64,000 nt of DNA, taken from assembly GCA_018896025.1 (NCBI GenBank), contig JAHIND010000015.1, forward strand, positions 1-64,000. Direction: 5' to 3'. This document shows positions 8,847-17,015 of the stretch, piece after piece (position 1 is the stretch's first letter; each line of letters starts with the position of its first letter). This DNA is from Pseudomonadota bacterium. Its GTDB lineage: Bacteria > Desulfobacterota > Desulfarculia > Desulfarculales > Desulfarculaceae. The notes beneath the pieces are model-generated. The model had not been told where the DNA came from, made no database searches, and saw only the letters and a list, made by a program, of their open reading frames with translations. Position numbers and translations under genes: made by a program.

Positions 8847-8952
8847 GCCAGCCGCCGGCAGACAAGGCGACTGGCGAGCACGGGCCGCAGGCGTAGCCAA
8901 GCCTACGCCGAGGGCCGAGCGCAGTCAGCAACGCCGTATGCCGGTAGCTGGC
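8847..8952. repeat. 106-bp imperfect palindromic intergenic element
   Basis: Nested inverted repeats: outer GCCAG (8847-8851) with CTGGC (8948-8952), then CCGGCA (8855-8860) with TGCCGG (8939-8944), and at the centre GGCGTAG / CTACGCC around CCAAGC. Several GACTG/CAGTC and GGGCC pairs lie between. It does not code and lies between convergent genes. Its look is that of a dispersed REP-like element; no second copy was seen in the window. Confidence 0.6.
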
Positions 8953-8966
8953 GCAGCCGGAGCGCA

Positions 8967-10706
8967 TTAAATCTTTTGCTTTAACTTTTCCAGATTGTCG
9001 CGGGCAAAGTCCAGGCTGGGGTCCAGTTCCAGGGCGTGCTCGTACATCTGGCAGGCCTCCTTTAACTGGCCCAACTCGCGCAAATTGCTGCCGATGTTGG
9101 CATAGTTGATGGCCAGGCCCGGCTCCAGCTCGATGGCCCGGCTAAAGGCCTCGATGGCCTCCTCGTGCTCCTTGAGCATGTAATGGCAAAAGCCAAGCAG
9201 ATTGAACACTTCCGAGTGGGGTTCCTCAAAGGAGGCCGCCTTGCCCAAGGCCTGTTTGGCCTCATCGTAGCGCCCCAAGTCCTTGAGAGCCGCGCCCCGG
9301 TGGGTGTGGATGGAGGCCTCGTCCGTGGCCGGGGGGTTCAGCCCCAGGGCCGCGTCCAGGGAGGCCAAAGCCTCCTCCGGCTGCTCCAGGGCCAGCATGG
9401 CCAGGGCCCGGAAAAACTCCAGGTAGTAGCTCTGCCCGGCGACTTCGAGCATTTGATCTAATACCGCCAGGGACTCCACCGGGTCGGGTATCTGGCTGGC
9501 CGCCTTGGCCGCGTGGAACACCACGTCGGTGCCGGTAGTGCGGTAGGCGAAATGGGCCCCAGGCACGATGGTGTACACCGCGGGCACCTGCAACTGGGGG
9601 TGGGTCACGTTGAGGCAGTACACCGAAAAGCCGCGATCTTCCAGGGCGGCCACGCAGTTCATCACCTCGTCGCGGAAGTCAGGGGCGCTCACGTCGGGCA
9701 GGGAGTCCAGGGGCACCACACCGGCGGCCTCGGTCACGTACTTGGCCTCGTCCAGGCTAGTGAACTTGGGTAGAGCGCTTACTTTATAAGAGGTGTGAGT
9801 GTTGAACCCGCCTGCCAGCTGGGCCACCTCGGTGAGCGCGCGCACCAGGGCCATGGCCGGGCTGGTGGCAGTGCCCGCCGCATAGACTATCTCGCTGGAG
9901 GCGGGGAAGGTGCTGAGGTCGTAGCACAGAGCGGCCACCGAGGGTATGCCCATGTCGCAGGTGAAGTCCTTGAGATGCACCTCGATGCCCGCCCGCTTGA
10001 ACTTGGCGATGAGTTCGGTGGCCACCGGATCGCTCACGCTGTCCGGGTCGATGGCCGGGGTGGGCCGTTTTTCCAAGGTCACCACCGCCGAGACGTGGCG
10101 CTCCACCACCTCGCACAGGCTTTGCAGCACCGCCTCTTCCAGGCAGTTGCCCGCCGCCGGGCCGTTGTATTCGTTGATGGCGTAGAACCAGCTCAGCGGC
10201 AGAAACTCGTCGCGCTCCCGGCCCAGGTTGCGGGCCCAGGCCCAGGTCTGGGGCAGCAGTTCGTAGACCGCCTCGGCCCGCTCCAGGTCCCCGGCCGGGT
10301 GGTACACCGCCTTGGCCGCCTGGGCGAAGTCCATGGCCCCCTCGCCCGCCTGGGGCGCGCTGAGCCAGGGGAAGCCGCCGCCCTTGATGAAGCTGAAGAA
10401 GGAGAAGCGCTCGGCCAATTCCATGAGGGCGCTGGCCTCGGCCTGGGCCGGGGCGGCCCCCTTGCCCATCTGCTTCTGGGTGCCGGTGACCCCCTTGGCC
10501 TGGTCGCCGCAAATGCTTATGAACACGGGGATATCCAGGCGTCCCGTGTCTATGCGCATAACCTGGCGCAGGATGTTCTGGCCCATGGCCCCGAAACGCT
10601 CCCGCACCCAGGCCACGGTCTCCTCCGGGGCTCTGGCCTTGTCCTGTTCGCCCTCGTATACCTTGGGGGCGGCCCTAAGCTCCATGTGCGATGCCGTGTC
10701 GCCCAT
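8967..10706 (-). CDS. YcaO-domain protein with C-terminal TPR repeats
   Basis: 579 aa. The N-terminal ~400 residues are a YcaO domain, an ATP-using fold that activates backbone amides for cyclodehydration, thioamidation or related changes. Acidic helices typical of its nucleotide/Mg site are visible (EASALMELAERFSFF; EEAVLQSLCEVVERH). The last ~170 residues are tetratricopeptide repeats (for example HEEAIEAFSRAIELEPG), so it probably binds a protein partner. It lies just downstream of dsrC on the same strand. ATG 10706 has GGAG upstream; an earlier in-frame ATG at 10772 lies in the T-run of the dsrC terminator and has no ribosome site. No peptide precursor or TfuA partner is adjacent; the substrate is unknown. 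Confidence 0.88.
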   Translation of the reverse strand: MGDTASHMELRAAPKVYEGEQDKARAPEETVAWVRERFGAMGQNILRQVMRIDTGRLDIPVFISICGDQAKGVTGTQKQMGKGAAPAQAEASALMELAERFSFFSFIKGGGFPWLSAPQAGEGAMDFAQAAKAVYHPAGDLERAEAVYELLPQTWAWARNLGRERDEFLPLSWFYAINEYNGPAAGNCLEEAVLQSLCEVVERHVSAVVTLEKRPTPAIDPDSVSDPVATELIAKFKRAGIEVHLKDFTCDMGIPSVAALCYDLSTFPASSEIVYAAGTATSPAMALVRALTEVAQLAGGFNTHTSYKVSALPKFTSLDEAKYVTEAAGVVPLDSLPDVSAPDFRDEVMNCVAALEDRGFSVYCLNVTHPQLQVPAVYTIVPGAHFAYRTTGTDVVFHAAKAASQIPDPVESLAVLDQMLEVAGQSYYLEFFRALAMLALEQPEEALASLDAALGLNPPATDEASIHTHRGAALKDLGRYDEAKQALGKAASFEEPHSEVFNLLGFCHYMLKEHEEAIEAFSRAIELEPGLAINYANIGSNLRELGQLKEACQMYEHALELDPSLDFARDNLEKLKQKI

Positions 10707-10777
10707 GCTTTCTACGCTCCGCTTGTCTGTACCTGGTGGTGTATATCCAAAATATTGTATAGGTACCGCCATAAAAG

Positions 10778-10810
10778 ACGGTGCCCGCCGATTGCTCGAC
10801 GGGGCACCGT
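10778..10810 (-). terminator. Terminator or attenuator between dsrC and the YcaO gene
   Basis: ACGGTGCCC (10778-10786) pairs with GGGCACCGT (10802-10810); on the minus strand CTTTTAT follows. Only four T, so partial read-through into the YcaO gene is plausible. Confidence 0.6.
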
Positions 10811-10830
10811 GTTACGCGGGTCGCTGACTA

Positions 10831-11148
10831 CTAGACGCAGCCAGTGGGCTTGGCCAGACCAGCCATCTTGCAGGCTCCCTTGCCGGGGCCACTGGGGAAC
10901 AGTTCGTAGATCTGTTTCAGCTTGTAGCCGGTGACCTTGGTCATAATCCGGACCATGGGGGCGATGCCGTTTTTCCGGTAGTAGTCCTGAAGGTAGTGGA
11001 TAACCTTCCAGTGTTCATCGGTAAGCTCGGAGATGCCCTCTTGTTCCTTCACGTAGAAAGCGAAGTCAGCGTCCCAGGTCTCGGGATCTTGCAGAAAGCC
11101 ATCCTCGTCGACTTCGAAATCTTTGCCCTTAAAGCTAACGGTCGGCAT
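10831..11148 (-). CDS. dsrC: DsrC / TusE-family sulfur-carrier protein
   Basis: 105 aa. DsrC carries sulfite-derived sulfur as a trisulfide between its two C-terminal cysteines during dissimilatory sulfite reduction and delivers it to the DsrMKJOP membrane complex. Both cysteines are present: Cys93 in GACKMAG and the penultimate Cys104 in PTGCV, separated by ten residues as required for true DsrC (TusE keeps only the last). ATG at 11148 has a strong AAAGGAGGAAA site and a near-consensus promoter. dsrAB are not in the window, which fits the common stand-alone position of dsrC. Confidence 0.95.
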   Translation of the reverse strand: MPTVSFKGKDFEVDEDGFLQDPETWDADFAFYVKEQEGISELTDEHWKVIHYLQDYYRKNGIAPMVRIMTKVTGYKLKQIYELFPSGPGKGACKMAGLAKPTGCV

Positions 11149-11230
11149 CTTGGGTTTCCTCCTTTACGACTTTATGAATCGGCCTGACAGGCCATTTTTT
11201 CCTCGGGGGGGCCTCGAAAGCACAATGAAC

Positions 11231-11259
11231 TGTCTATCAACTTGCCATAGTGCTGTCAA
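11231..11259 (-). promoter_or_regulatory. Strong sigma70-type promoter for dsrC
   Basis: Minus strand TTGACA, 17-bp spacer, TAGACA, about 80 bp before the dsrC start; agrees with high constitutive expression known for DsrC. Confidence 0.65.
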
Positions 11260-11338
11260 GCACAAACTGCCTTTTTCCCACGGCTTCCGCCGTGCGGCCT
11301 CGCCCAGTAACGGGGTCGGAACCGGGCTTCCCCCCATC

Positions 11339-13984
11339 CTATCTAAAGCTTTGCACCCGGGCCAAGCTCTCCTTGAGACGGGTTATTTTATCCTCAGCTT
11401 CGGCGACCTTCGCCTTTTCCTTGGCCACCACATCTTCCGGGGCCTTGGCCAGGAAGCCCTGGTTGGTCAGTTTCTTGCGGCTGGGGGTGATCTCCTTGTC
11501 CAGCTTGGCCAATTCCTTTTCCAGGCGGGCCTCTTCGGCGGAAAAGTCCACCAGGCCCTCCAGGGGCACGAACACCGTGACCTCGGCCAGGGCCGCCCCG
11601 GCCGACTTGGGCGGCTGCTCTCCCTCCTTGGCCCAGGCCAGGGGCCGGGTCTTGGCCAGGCTCTCAATACGTGCCGCCTGGGCCCGCAACACCTCAAAGG
11701 CCTGATCGGTGTGGGATAATAATATCACGGGCACCACCTGGCCGGGGGTTATGCCCATCTCGCCGCGGATATTGCGCACCGCGCCGATCACCTCCATGAC
11801 CAGGCCCATGTCGTGCTCGGCCTGGGCGTCGATCTGGTCCTCGTGGTCGCCGGGCCAGGGGGCCTTCATGATGCTGCCCTGGGCGCCGGGCAGGCGCTGC
11901 CAAAGCTCCTCGGTGACAAAGGGCATGAAGGGATGCAGGATGCGGAGCAGGCGCGAGTAGACCTCGGCCAGCACCGCCCTGGTGGCTACCTGGCGCTTGG
12001 GGTCGCTCTCGTCGTAGAGCGGGCCCTTGGCCAGCTCCAGGTACCAGTCGCAGAACTCGTGCCACACGAACTGGTAGGTCGCGCTGGCCGCCTCGTTGAA
12101 GCGGTACTCCTCTATGGCCTTGCCCACTTCCTGGGCCACCCGGCTGACCCGGGAGAGGATCCAGCGGTCCTCCAGGGTCGGCTCCTCGGGCAGCTCGCCC
12201 GGCTCGTCCTCGCCCAGATTCATGAGAGCGAAGCGGGCCGCGTTCCATATCTTGTTGACGAAGTTGCGGTAACCGGCGATGCGCTCCTCGCTCATCTTGA
12301 TGTCGCGGCCCTGGGCGGCGAAGGCGGCCAGGGTGAAACGGAAGGCGTCGGTGCCGAACTCGTCCATGACGATCAACGGGTCGATGACGTTGCCCTTGGA
12401 CTTGGACATCTTCTGGCCCGAGGCATCGCGCACCAGGGCGTGGATGTACACGTCCGTGAAGGGCACCTCGCCCATGAACTTGATGCCCATCATCATCATG
12501 CGGGCCACCCAGAAGAACAGGATGTCGAAGCCGGTGACCAGGCAGGAGGTGGGGTAGAACTTGGCCAACTCCGGGGTCTGGTCGGGCCATCCCATGGTGG
12601 AGAAGGGCCACAGGGCGCTGCTGAACCAGGTGTCCAGAACGTCGGTTTCCTGCTTTAGCTCGCTGGAGCCGCAGGCCGGGCAGGCCTCGGGCTCGGTGCG
12701 GCTGACGATAAGCTCGCCACAGGAGCAGTACCAGGCCGGGATGCGGTGGCCCCACCAGATCTGGCGGCTCACGCACCAGTCGCGGATGTTGGTCATCCAC
12801 TCGTAATAGGTCTTTTCCCACTGGGCGGGCACGATCTTGGTGCGCCCCTGTTGCACCGCCTTCAAGGCCTCCTCGGCCAGGGGGCCCACCTTGACGAACC
12901 ACTGCTTGGAGAGGATGGGCTCCACCATGGTCTTGCAGCGGTAGCAGTGGCCCACCGAGTGCAGGTAGTCCTCCTGCTTTTCCATGAGGCCCTGCTTCTC
13001 CAGGTCGGCCAGCATCACCTTGCGGGCCTCGAAGCGGTCCAGCCCGGCGTAGGGGCCGCCCTCGGCGTTGATGGTCCCGTTGTCGTCCATGACCCTCAGC
13101 GAGGCCAGACCGTGCTTTTGGCCGATCATGAAGTCGTTGGGGTCGTGGGCCGGGGTTATCTTCAGGGCCCCGGTGCCGAAGTCGGTGGACACGTAGGGGT
13201 CGCGGATGATGGGCAGCTCCCGGCCGATCAGCGGCAACAGCACCGTGTCGTCGGCCAGGTCCTGATATCGGGGGTCCTCGGGGTTCACCGCCACCGCCAT
13301 GTCGCCCAACAGGGTCTCGGGCCGGGTGGTGGCCACCACCAGGTAGCCCTTGCCGTTCTTAAAGGGGTAGCGGATGTGGTAGAGCCCGCCCTTGACCTCC
13401 TCGTGCTCGCTCTCCAGGTCGCTCAGGGCGGTGTGGCAGCGGGGGCACCAGTTGATGATGTAGTCGCCCCGGTAGATGAGCCCTTCCTCGTACAGGCGCA
13501 CGAACACCTCGCGCACCGCCTTGGACAGGCCCTCGTCCATGGTGAAGCGCTCCCGGCTCCAGTCGCAGGAGGCCCCCAGGCGCTTGAGCTGGTTGATGAT
13601 CTTGCCGCCGTACTCGGCCCGCCATTCCCACACCCGCTCGATGAAGGCGTCGCGCCCCAGGTCGTGGCGGGTCTTGCCCTCGCTGGCCAACTGGCGCTCC
13701 ACCACGTTCTGGGTGGCGATGCCCGCGTGGTCGGTGCCCGGCATCCACAAAACCTCGTAGCCCAGCATGCGCTTATAGCGGCACATGATGTCCTGCATGG
13801 TGTTGTTGAGCGCGTGGCCCATGTGCAACTGGCCAGTCACGTTGGGGGGCGGGATCACTATGGAGTAGGCCGGGCCCTTGCCCGCCGGGTCGGCGGTGAA
13901 CAGCCCCTCCCGCTCCCAGTAGGCGTACCAACGTTCTTCCACCTGGGCCGGTTCGTAAGATTTGGGTAGGGTCTCTTGGGCCAT
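11339..13984 (-). CDS. valS: Valyl-tRNA synthetase
   Basis: 881 aa, class I aminoacyl-tRNA synthetase that charges tRNA-Val and edits misactivated Thr. The HIGH motif appears as PPNVTGQLHMGHALN (~residue 50) and KMSKS as GQKMSKSKGNVIDP (~524). A C-terminal coiled-coil arm rich in K/E (EARLEKELAKLDKEI) is present, as usual for ValRS. ATG 13984 is chosen because GAGGAG lies upstream; an upstream in-frame ATG at 14044 would place a terminator hairpin inside the gene. That terminator separates it from the acidic protein gene before it. Confidence 0.97.
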   Translation of the reverse strand: MAQETLPKSYEPAQVEERWYAYWEREGLFTADPAGKGPAYSIVIPPPNVTGQLHMGHALNNTMQDIMCRYKRMLGYEVLWMPGTDHAGIATQNVVERQLASEGKTRHDLGRDAFIERVWEWRAEYGGKIINQLKRLGASCDWSRERFTMDEGLSKAVREVFVRLYEEGLIYRGDYIINWCPRCHTALSDLESEHEEVKGGLYHIRYPFKNGKGYLVVATTRPETLLGDMAVAVNPEDPRYQDLADDTVLLPLIGRELPIIRDPYVSTDFGTGALKITPAHDPNDFMIGQKHGLASLRVMDDNGTINAEGGPYAGLDRFEARKVMLADLEKQGLMEKQEDYLHSVGHCYRCKTMVEPILSKQWFVKVGPLAEEALKAVQQGRTKIVPAQWEKTYYEWMTNIRDWCVSRQIWWGHRIPAWYCSCGELIVSRTEPEACPACGSSELKQETDVLDTWFSSALWPFSTMGWPDQTPELAKFYPTSCLVTGFDILFFWVARMMMMGIKFMGEVPFTDVYIHALVRDASGQKMSKSKGNVIDPLIVMDEFGTDAFRFTLAAFAAQGRDIKMSEERIAGYRNFVNKIWNAARFALMNLGEDEPGELPEEPTLEDRWILSRVSRVAQEVGKAIEEYRFNEAASATYQFVWHEFCDWYLELAKGPLYDESDPKRQVATRAVLAEVYSRLLRILHPFMPFVTEELWQRLPGAQGSIMKAPWPGDHEDQIDAQAEHDMGLVMEVIGAVRNIRGEMGITPGQVVPVILLSHTDQAFEVLRAQAARIESLAKTRPLAWAKEGEQPPKSAGAALAEVTVFVPLEGLVDFSAEEARLEKELAKLDKEITPSRKKLTNQGFLAKAPEDVVAKEKAKVAEAEDKITRLKESLARVQSFR

Positions 13985-14013
13985 TGCGGGCTCCTCGCTA
14001 GGACAAAAAGAAA

Positions 14014-14038
14014 AGGCGGGGAGCTTCTCTCCCTGCCT
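14014..14038 (-). terminator. Terminator upstream of valS
   Basis: AGGCAGGGAG / CTCCCCGCCT arms (one G-T pair) with a 5-nt loop, followed on the minus strand by TTTCTTTTT. A second perfect 10-bp hairpin without T-run precedes it at 14041-14063. Confidence 0.75.
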
Positions 14039-14064
14039 CGCCACCGGCCCTGGGGGCCGGTGGT

Positions 14065-14778
14065 CTAGTCTACTACTACCCCGTCGTCGCGCTTGCCGGA
14101 GGGTCGCCCGGCCTTGCTCATGGCCTTGCGCAGCAGGTCCTTGACCTCCTGGGTGACTCTGGCCTTGAGTTGCTTTTCCAGCTCCCGGCCGACCATGTCC
14201 TCCAGCCGCTCTTCCAGCTCCTGAGCCACCAGGCGGCTCACCAGCTCCGGGGCCTCGTCTTCCAGAATCTGGCGCACGGCCATGCGCACCAGCTCCACCA
14301 ACTCTTCGGGATCGGCCACGGGCGCGGCCTCGCCGCCGGACGCCGGAGCCTTGGGGGCCTTGGCCGCCTCTTTTTCCTGGGGTCGCCCCTGGCTGCCCAA
14401 CTGGGAAAGCAGGTCGTCCAGCTCCGGGTCGCCGGTGCCCAGATCCAGGCCATCGCCCGCCCCGCCTTGCTCCTTGCCGCCGAGCTCCTGCAAGAGATCC
14501 TGCAGCTCGCTCTCGTCCGGGCTGGGAGCCTGGGCCTTCGTCTGGGGCTGCAGGCCCATCTCGGCCATGAGCTTGTCCATGTCGTCCTCCCGGGCGGGAG
14601 GGGGAGACTGGGCACTGAGTTCGGCCAAAATACGGTCCAACTCACCCAAATCCTTGTCCAGGACAGGCTTGCGCTCGGGCCAGGGGGCCTGCTCTTCCGG
14701 CTCGACCATGTCGGTCAAGTCGATAACCGGGGCGCCTGGAGGCGGTGTTTGCGGCTTATCCACCAAAAAGCTCCACAT
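14065..14778 (-). CDS. Acidic, proline-rich protein with four short LLxxLG-type repeats, function unknown
   Basis: 237 aa, not recognised. The first ~155 residues look disordered and rich in P, E, Q and G. Four copies of a short motif lie in it: ELDRILAELS (46-55), DMDKLMAEMG (66-75), ELQDLLQELG (91-100) and ELDDLLSQLG (119-128). Residues 157-217 form long charged helices (EELVELVRMAVRQILEDEAPE, then repeated LEERLEDMV-like heptads). A disordered acidic body with linear motifs plus a helical oligomerising tail is the layout of PopZ-like polar hub proteins, but no homology is claimed. No clear ribosome site. No signal peptide or membrane segment. Confidence 0.6.
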   Translation of the reverse strand: MWSFLVDKPQTPPPGAPVIDLTDMVEPEEQAPWPERKPVLDKDLGELDRILAELSAQSPPPAREDDMDKLMAEMGLQPQTKAQAPSPDESELQDLLQELGGKEQGGAGDGLDLGTGDPELDDLLSQLGSQGRPQEKEAAKAPKAPASGGEAAPVADPEELVELVRMAVRQILEDEAPELVSRLVAQELEERLEDMVGRELEKQLKARVTQEVKDLLRKAMSKAGRPSGKRDDGVVVD

Positions 14779-14853
14779 TACAGAGGCGACAACTTGTCAG
14801 AAAACTAACATATTCCCTGGTTCCAGGCAACTGGAGGTGCGCCGGCCCGGCCC

Positions 14854-15708
14854 CTAGGCCTTTGCCGCGCCCCGGCGGCGCAGGCGGCGCAAAAAGGCCA
14901 GGTTGCGCCGGTCGGCCCAACGGGTGTCCTTGGGGGTCTCCATGACCCCGCCCATGTGGGACAACCGCGGGTCGCTGACCAGGGCGGCGAAGCAGCCCTC
15001 GCCCAGCAGGCCCTGGCCCAGATGGGCGTGGCGGTCCCGGCGGCTGCCCGCCGGGAAGTCGGTGTCGTTGAGGTGCCACATCTTCACCCGGCCCAGGCCC
15101 AATTCGGCGTCCAACTGGTCCACAAAGGCCCTGGCTTGGTCGAAGCCGTCGATGGCGTAACCGGCGGCAAAGGCGTGGGCCGTGTCGATCACCGCCCCGC
15201 AGGGCAGTCCCTCCAGGCGATCCAGGAGCATGGCCAACTGGCCCAACTCGCCGCCCAGGTGCCCTCCCCCGCCGGCGGTGTTTTCCAGCCACAGGGCCGC
15301 GCCCTGCCCGGCCGCTTCCAGAGCCCGGCGGGCCCCCTCGGCCACCCGCTCCAGGCCCCACTCCAGCTCCCGCTTGCCCCGGCTGCCCGGATGCACCACC
15401 ACCGCGTCGGCCCCCAAGGCCGTGGCCCGCTTCAGTTGGCCGGCCAGGGCCTGGTAGGAGCGCCGCCACAGGGCATGGTCCCCGGCCCCCAGGTTGATCA
15501 AATACGGGGCGTGCACCACCACCGGGTCCAGCCCGGCCTGGGCCGTGGCCTCACGAAAGGCCTCGGCGTCAGCCTTTTTGAGAGGCTTCTGCTTCCAGGT
15601 GCGGGGCGTGCCCGCGAAGATCTGCAGGCACTCCAGGCCCAGGAACCGGGCCTCACGGGCGGCCCGCATGGGTCCGCCCGCCACGGACAGATGGATGCCT
15701 AGGCGCAA
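14854..15708 (-). CDS. nfo: Endonuclease IV (AP endonuclease)
   Basis: 284 aa; cuts DNA at abasic sites in base excision repair using three zinc ions in a TIM barrel. The family's metal-binding motifs are all visible in order: HAPYLINLG, VHPGS, LENTAGGG, IDTAHAFAAGY, HLNDT, DRHAHLGQG and a final ETPK. Normal length. The start appears to be TTG at 15708 (MRLGIHLSVAGG), typical of the family N-terminus though without a clear ribosome site. It lies upstream of the acidic protein gene on the same strand with a 75-bp gap. Confidence 0.95.
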   Translation of the reverse strand: MRLGIHLSVAGGPMRAAREARFLGLECLQIFAGTPRTWKQKPLKKADAEAFREATAQAGLDPVVVHAPYLINLGAGDHALWRRSYQALAGQLKRATALGADAVVVHPGSRGKRELEWGLERVAEGARRALEAAGQGAALWLENTAGGGGHLGGELGQLAMLLDRLEGLPCGAVIDTAHAFAAGYAIDGFDQARAFVDQLDAELGLGRVKMWHLNDTDFPAGSRRDRHAHLGQGLLGEGCFAALVSDPRLSHMGGVMETPKDTRWADRRNLAFLRRLRRRGAAKA

Positions 15709-15852
15709 GGCTTTAACTCAAATTGGCCGTGACGGGGGGTAGGCATGTTGGGGGCACCTTTTGGACTTAGGAATTTCGTCGGGCTTCGGGCTGCGCCCTT
15801 TACACCAACCTATGTGAGCCTTGTATGCGCGCGAGGGCATCTTCTGCGCACC

Positions 15853-15897
15853 AAGATCGCTTCGTCGCGGGGCTCCTCGCGACGACAACGTTTTTTT
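15853..15897. repeat. REP-like palindromic element
   Basis: CGTCGCG (15863-15869) and CGCGACG (15878-15884) arms within a GATCGCTTCGTCGC...CTCCTCGCGACGACAACG context, a sequence style seen as dispersed intergenic repeats in many bacterial genomes. It ends in seven T on the plus strand. Lies in the 287-bp gap between the enoyl-CoA hydratase gene and nfo. Confidence 0.5.
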
Positions 15898-15917
15898 GTA
15901 AAACGGCGGGAGGTGTA

Positions 15918-15944
15918 GGGGCGGGGTTTATCCCCGCCCTCCCC
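15918..15944. repeat. GGGGCGGGG / CCCCGCCC hairpin element
   Basis: Eight-bp arms around TTTAT (15919-15926 with 15932-15939), 20 bp from the preceding REP-like element. Similar hairpins are common dispersed intergenic repeats; on either strand it lacks a terminator T-run. Confidence 0.45.
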
Positions 15945-15995
15945 GATTTCAATGAACCAGCCACCCTGCCACACTCGCAGCACAGCCAGGCGACT

Positions 15996-16775
15996 CTAGG
16001 TCTTTCTAGACTGTATTGCCTCCAGCATCCCTTGCACCGCCGCCTTATGCTCCGGCGAGGCCATGGCCGCGCGGAAGCACCGCATCTCATAGTCCAAAAC
16101 CTGCTCCAAGCCGGTCTCGGCCCCGTGGCGCAGCAGGGACTTGGCCATGCCCACCGCGGGGCGGGGCATGGCCGCGATCTGCCCGGCCAACTCCATGGCC
16201 GCGGGCAAAAGCTCCTCGGGCGGGGTCATGCGGGTGAGCAGGCCCATGGCCAGGGCTTCGGGGGCGGGCACCTTGCGGGCGGTGAGCACCATGTCCATGG
16301 CCCGGCCCAGGCCCACGATGGCGGGCAGCAGGAAGGAGGAGCCGAACTCCGGGGTCACCCCCACCCGCACGAAGGCGGCGGAGAAATAGGCCTCCTGGCT
16401 GGCCAGGCGCAGGTCGCACATCAGGCTCACCGTAAGCCCCCAGCCCACCGCCGGGCCGTTGACCGCCGCGATCATGGGCTTGGGAAAGTTGGCCAGGGCC
16501 CGGGGGCCCTCCAGGCCGGTGAAGCGGGTCCGGCTGGCTTGGTCGCCGCCCTCGGCCATCTGGGCGAAACCGGCCAGGTCGGCCCCGGCGCTGAAGGCCC
16601 GGCCCGCTCCGGTGAGCACCACCGCGCCCACCTTGTCGTCTGCGGCGGCCTCTTCCAAGGCCCCACGCATAACGGCCATCATTTCCTGGGTCAGGGCGTT
16701 CAAGCGGTCGGGCCGGTTCAGGGTGAACAGGCGAACCGGGCCGTGGTCCTCCACTAGCAGCACTGGCTGGCTCAT
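15996..16775 (-). CDS. Enoyl-CoA hydratase/isomerase family protein
   Basis: 259 aa crotonase-fold enzyme. The oxyanion-hole segments are visible as GAGRAFSAGADLAGF and NGPAVGWGLTVSLMCDLRLAS. The C-terminal half carries PEFGSSFLLPAIVGLGRA, where one catalytic Glu of classical hydratases would lie. The exact reaction cannot be fixed from sequence; hydration or isomerisation of an acyl-CoA is likely. ATG 16775 follows GGGAGGATTTC, so the longer reading frame upstream is not used. It is divergent from the benzoyl-CoA cluster and may be unrelated to it or share its control region. Confidence 0.85.
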   Translation of the reverse strand: MSQPVLLVEDHGPVRLFTLNRPDRLNALTQEMMAVMRGALEEAAADDKVGAVVLTGAGRAFSAGADLAGFAQMAEGGDQASRTRFTGLEGPRALANFPKPMIAAVNGPAVGWGLTVSLMCDLRLASQEAYFSAAFVRVGVTPEFGSSFLLPAIVGLGRAMDMVLTARKVPAPEALAMGLLTRMTPPEELLPAAMELAGQIAAMPRPAVGMAKSLLRHGAETGLEQVLDYEMRCFRAAMASPEHKAAVQGMLEAIQSRKT

Positions 16776-17015
16776 GAAATCCTCCCAAATCGTGCGAACG
16801 GACACCAGGCTAGCCCAGTGTCGTCCGGGTGTCAAAGCGCCGTTTTCCCAGGTGCCAGATCATTTTTTCTTGACACCCCGCCCCGATTTCGCCAATAGTT
16901 ACAACGTAGCTATATTAAAGTTACATTACAACACAATCCGCCCGGGCCAATGGGGTGTTACGTGGCGCGGCAAGGATTCTGCGCCCAGCCCGGTACGCAA
17001 CTGCATGGAGGGTGT

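Noticed and set aside
11270..11300. Hairpin CCGCACGGC-GGAA-GCCGTGGG as valS terminator
   Set aside because: On the minus strand it is followed by A, not T, so it does not look like an intrinsic terminator.
15800..16090. Minus-strand open frame of 96 codons
   Set aside because: It runs through REP-like repeats and the end of the enoyl-CoA hydratase gene; no ribosome site and no plausible domain.
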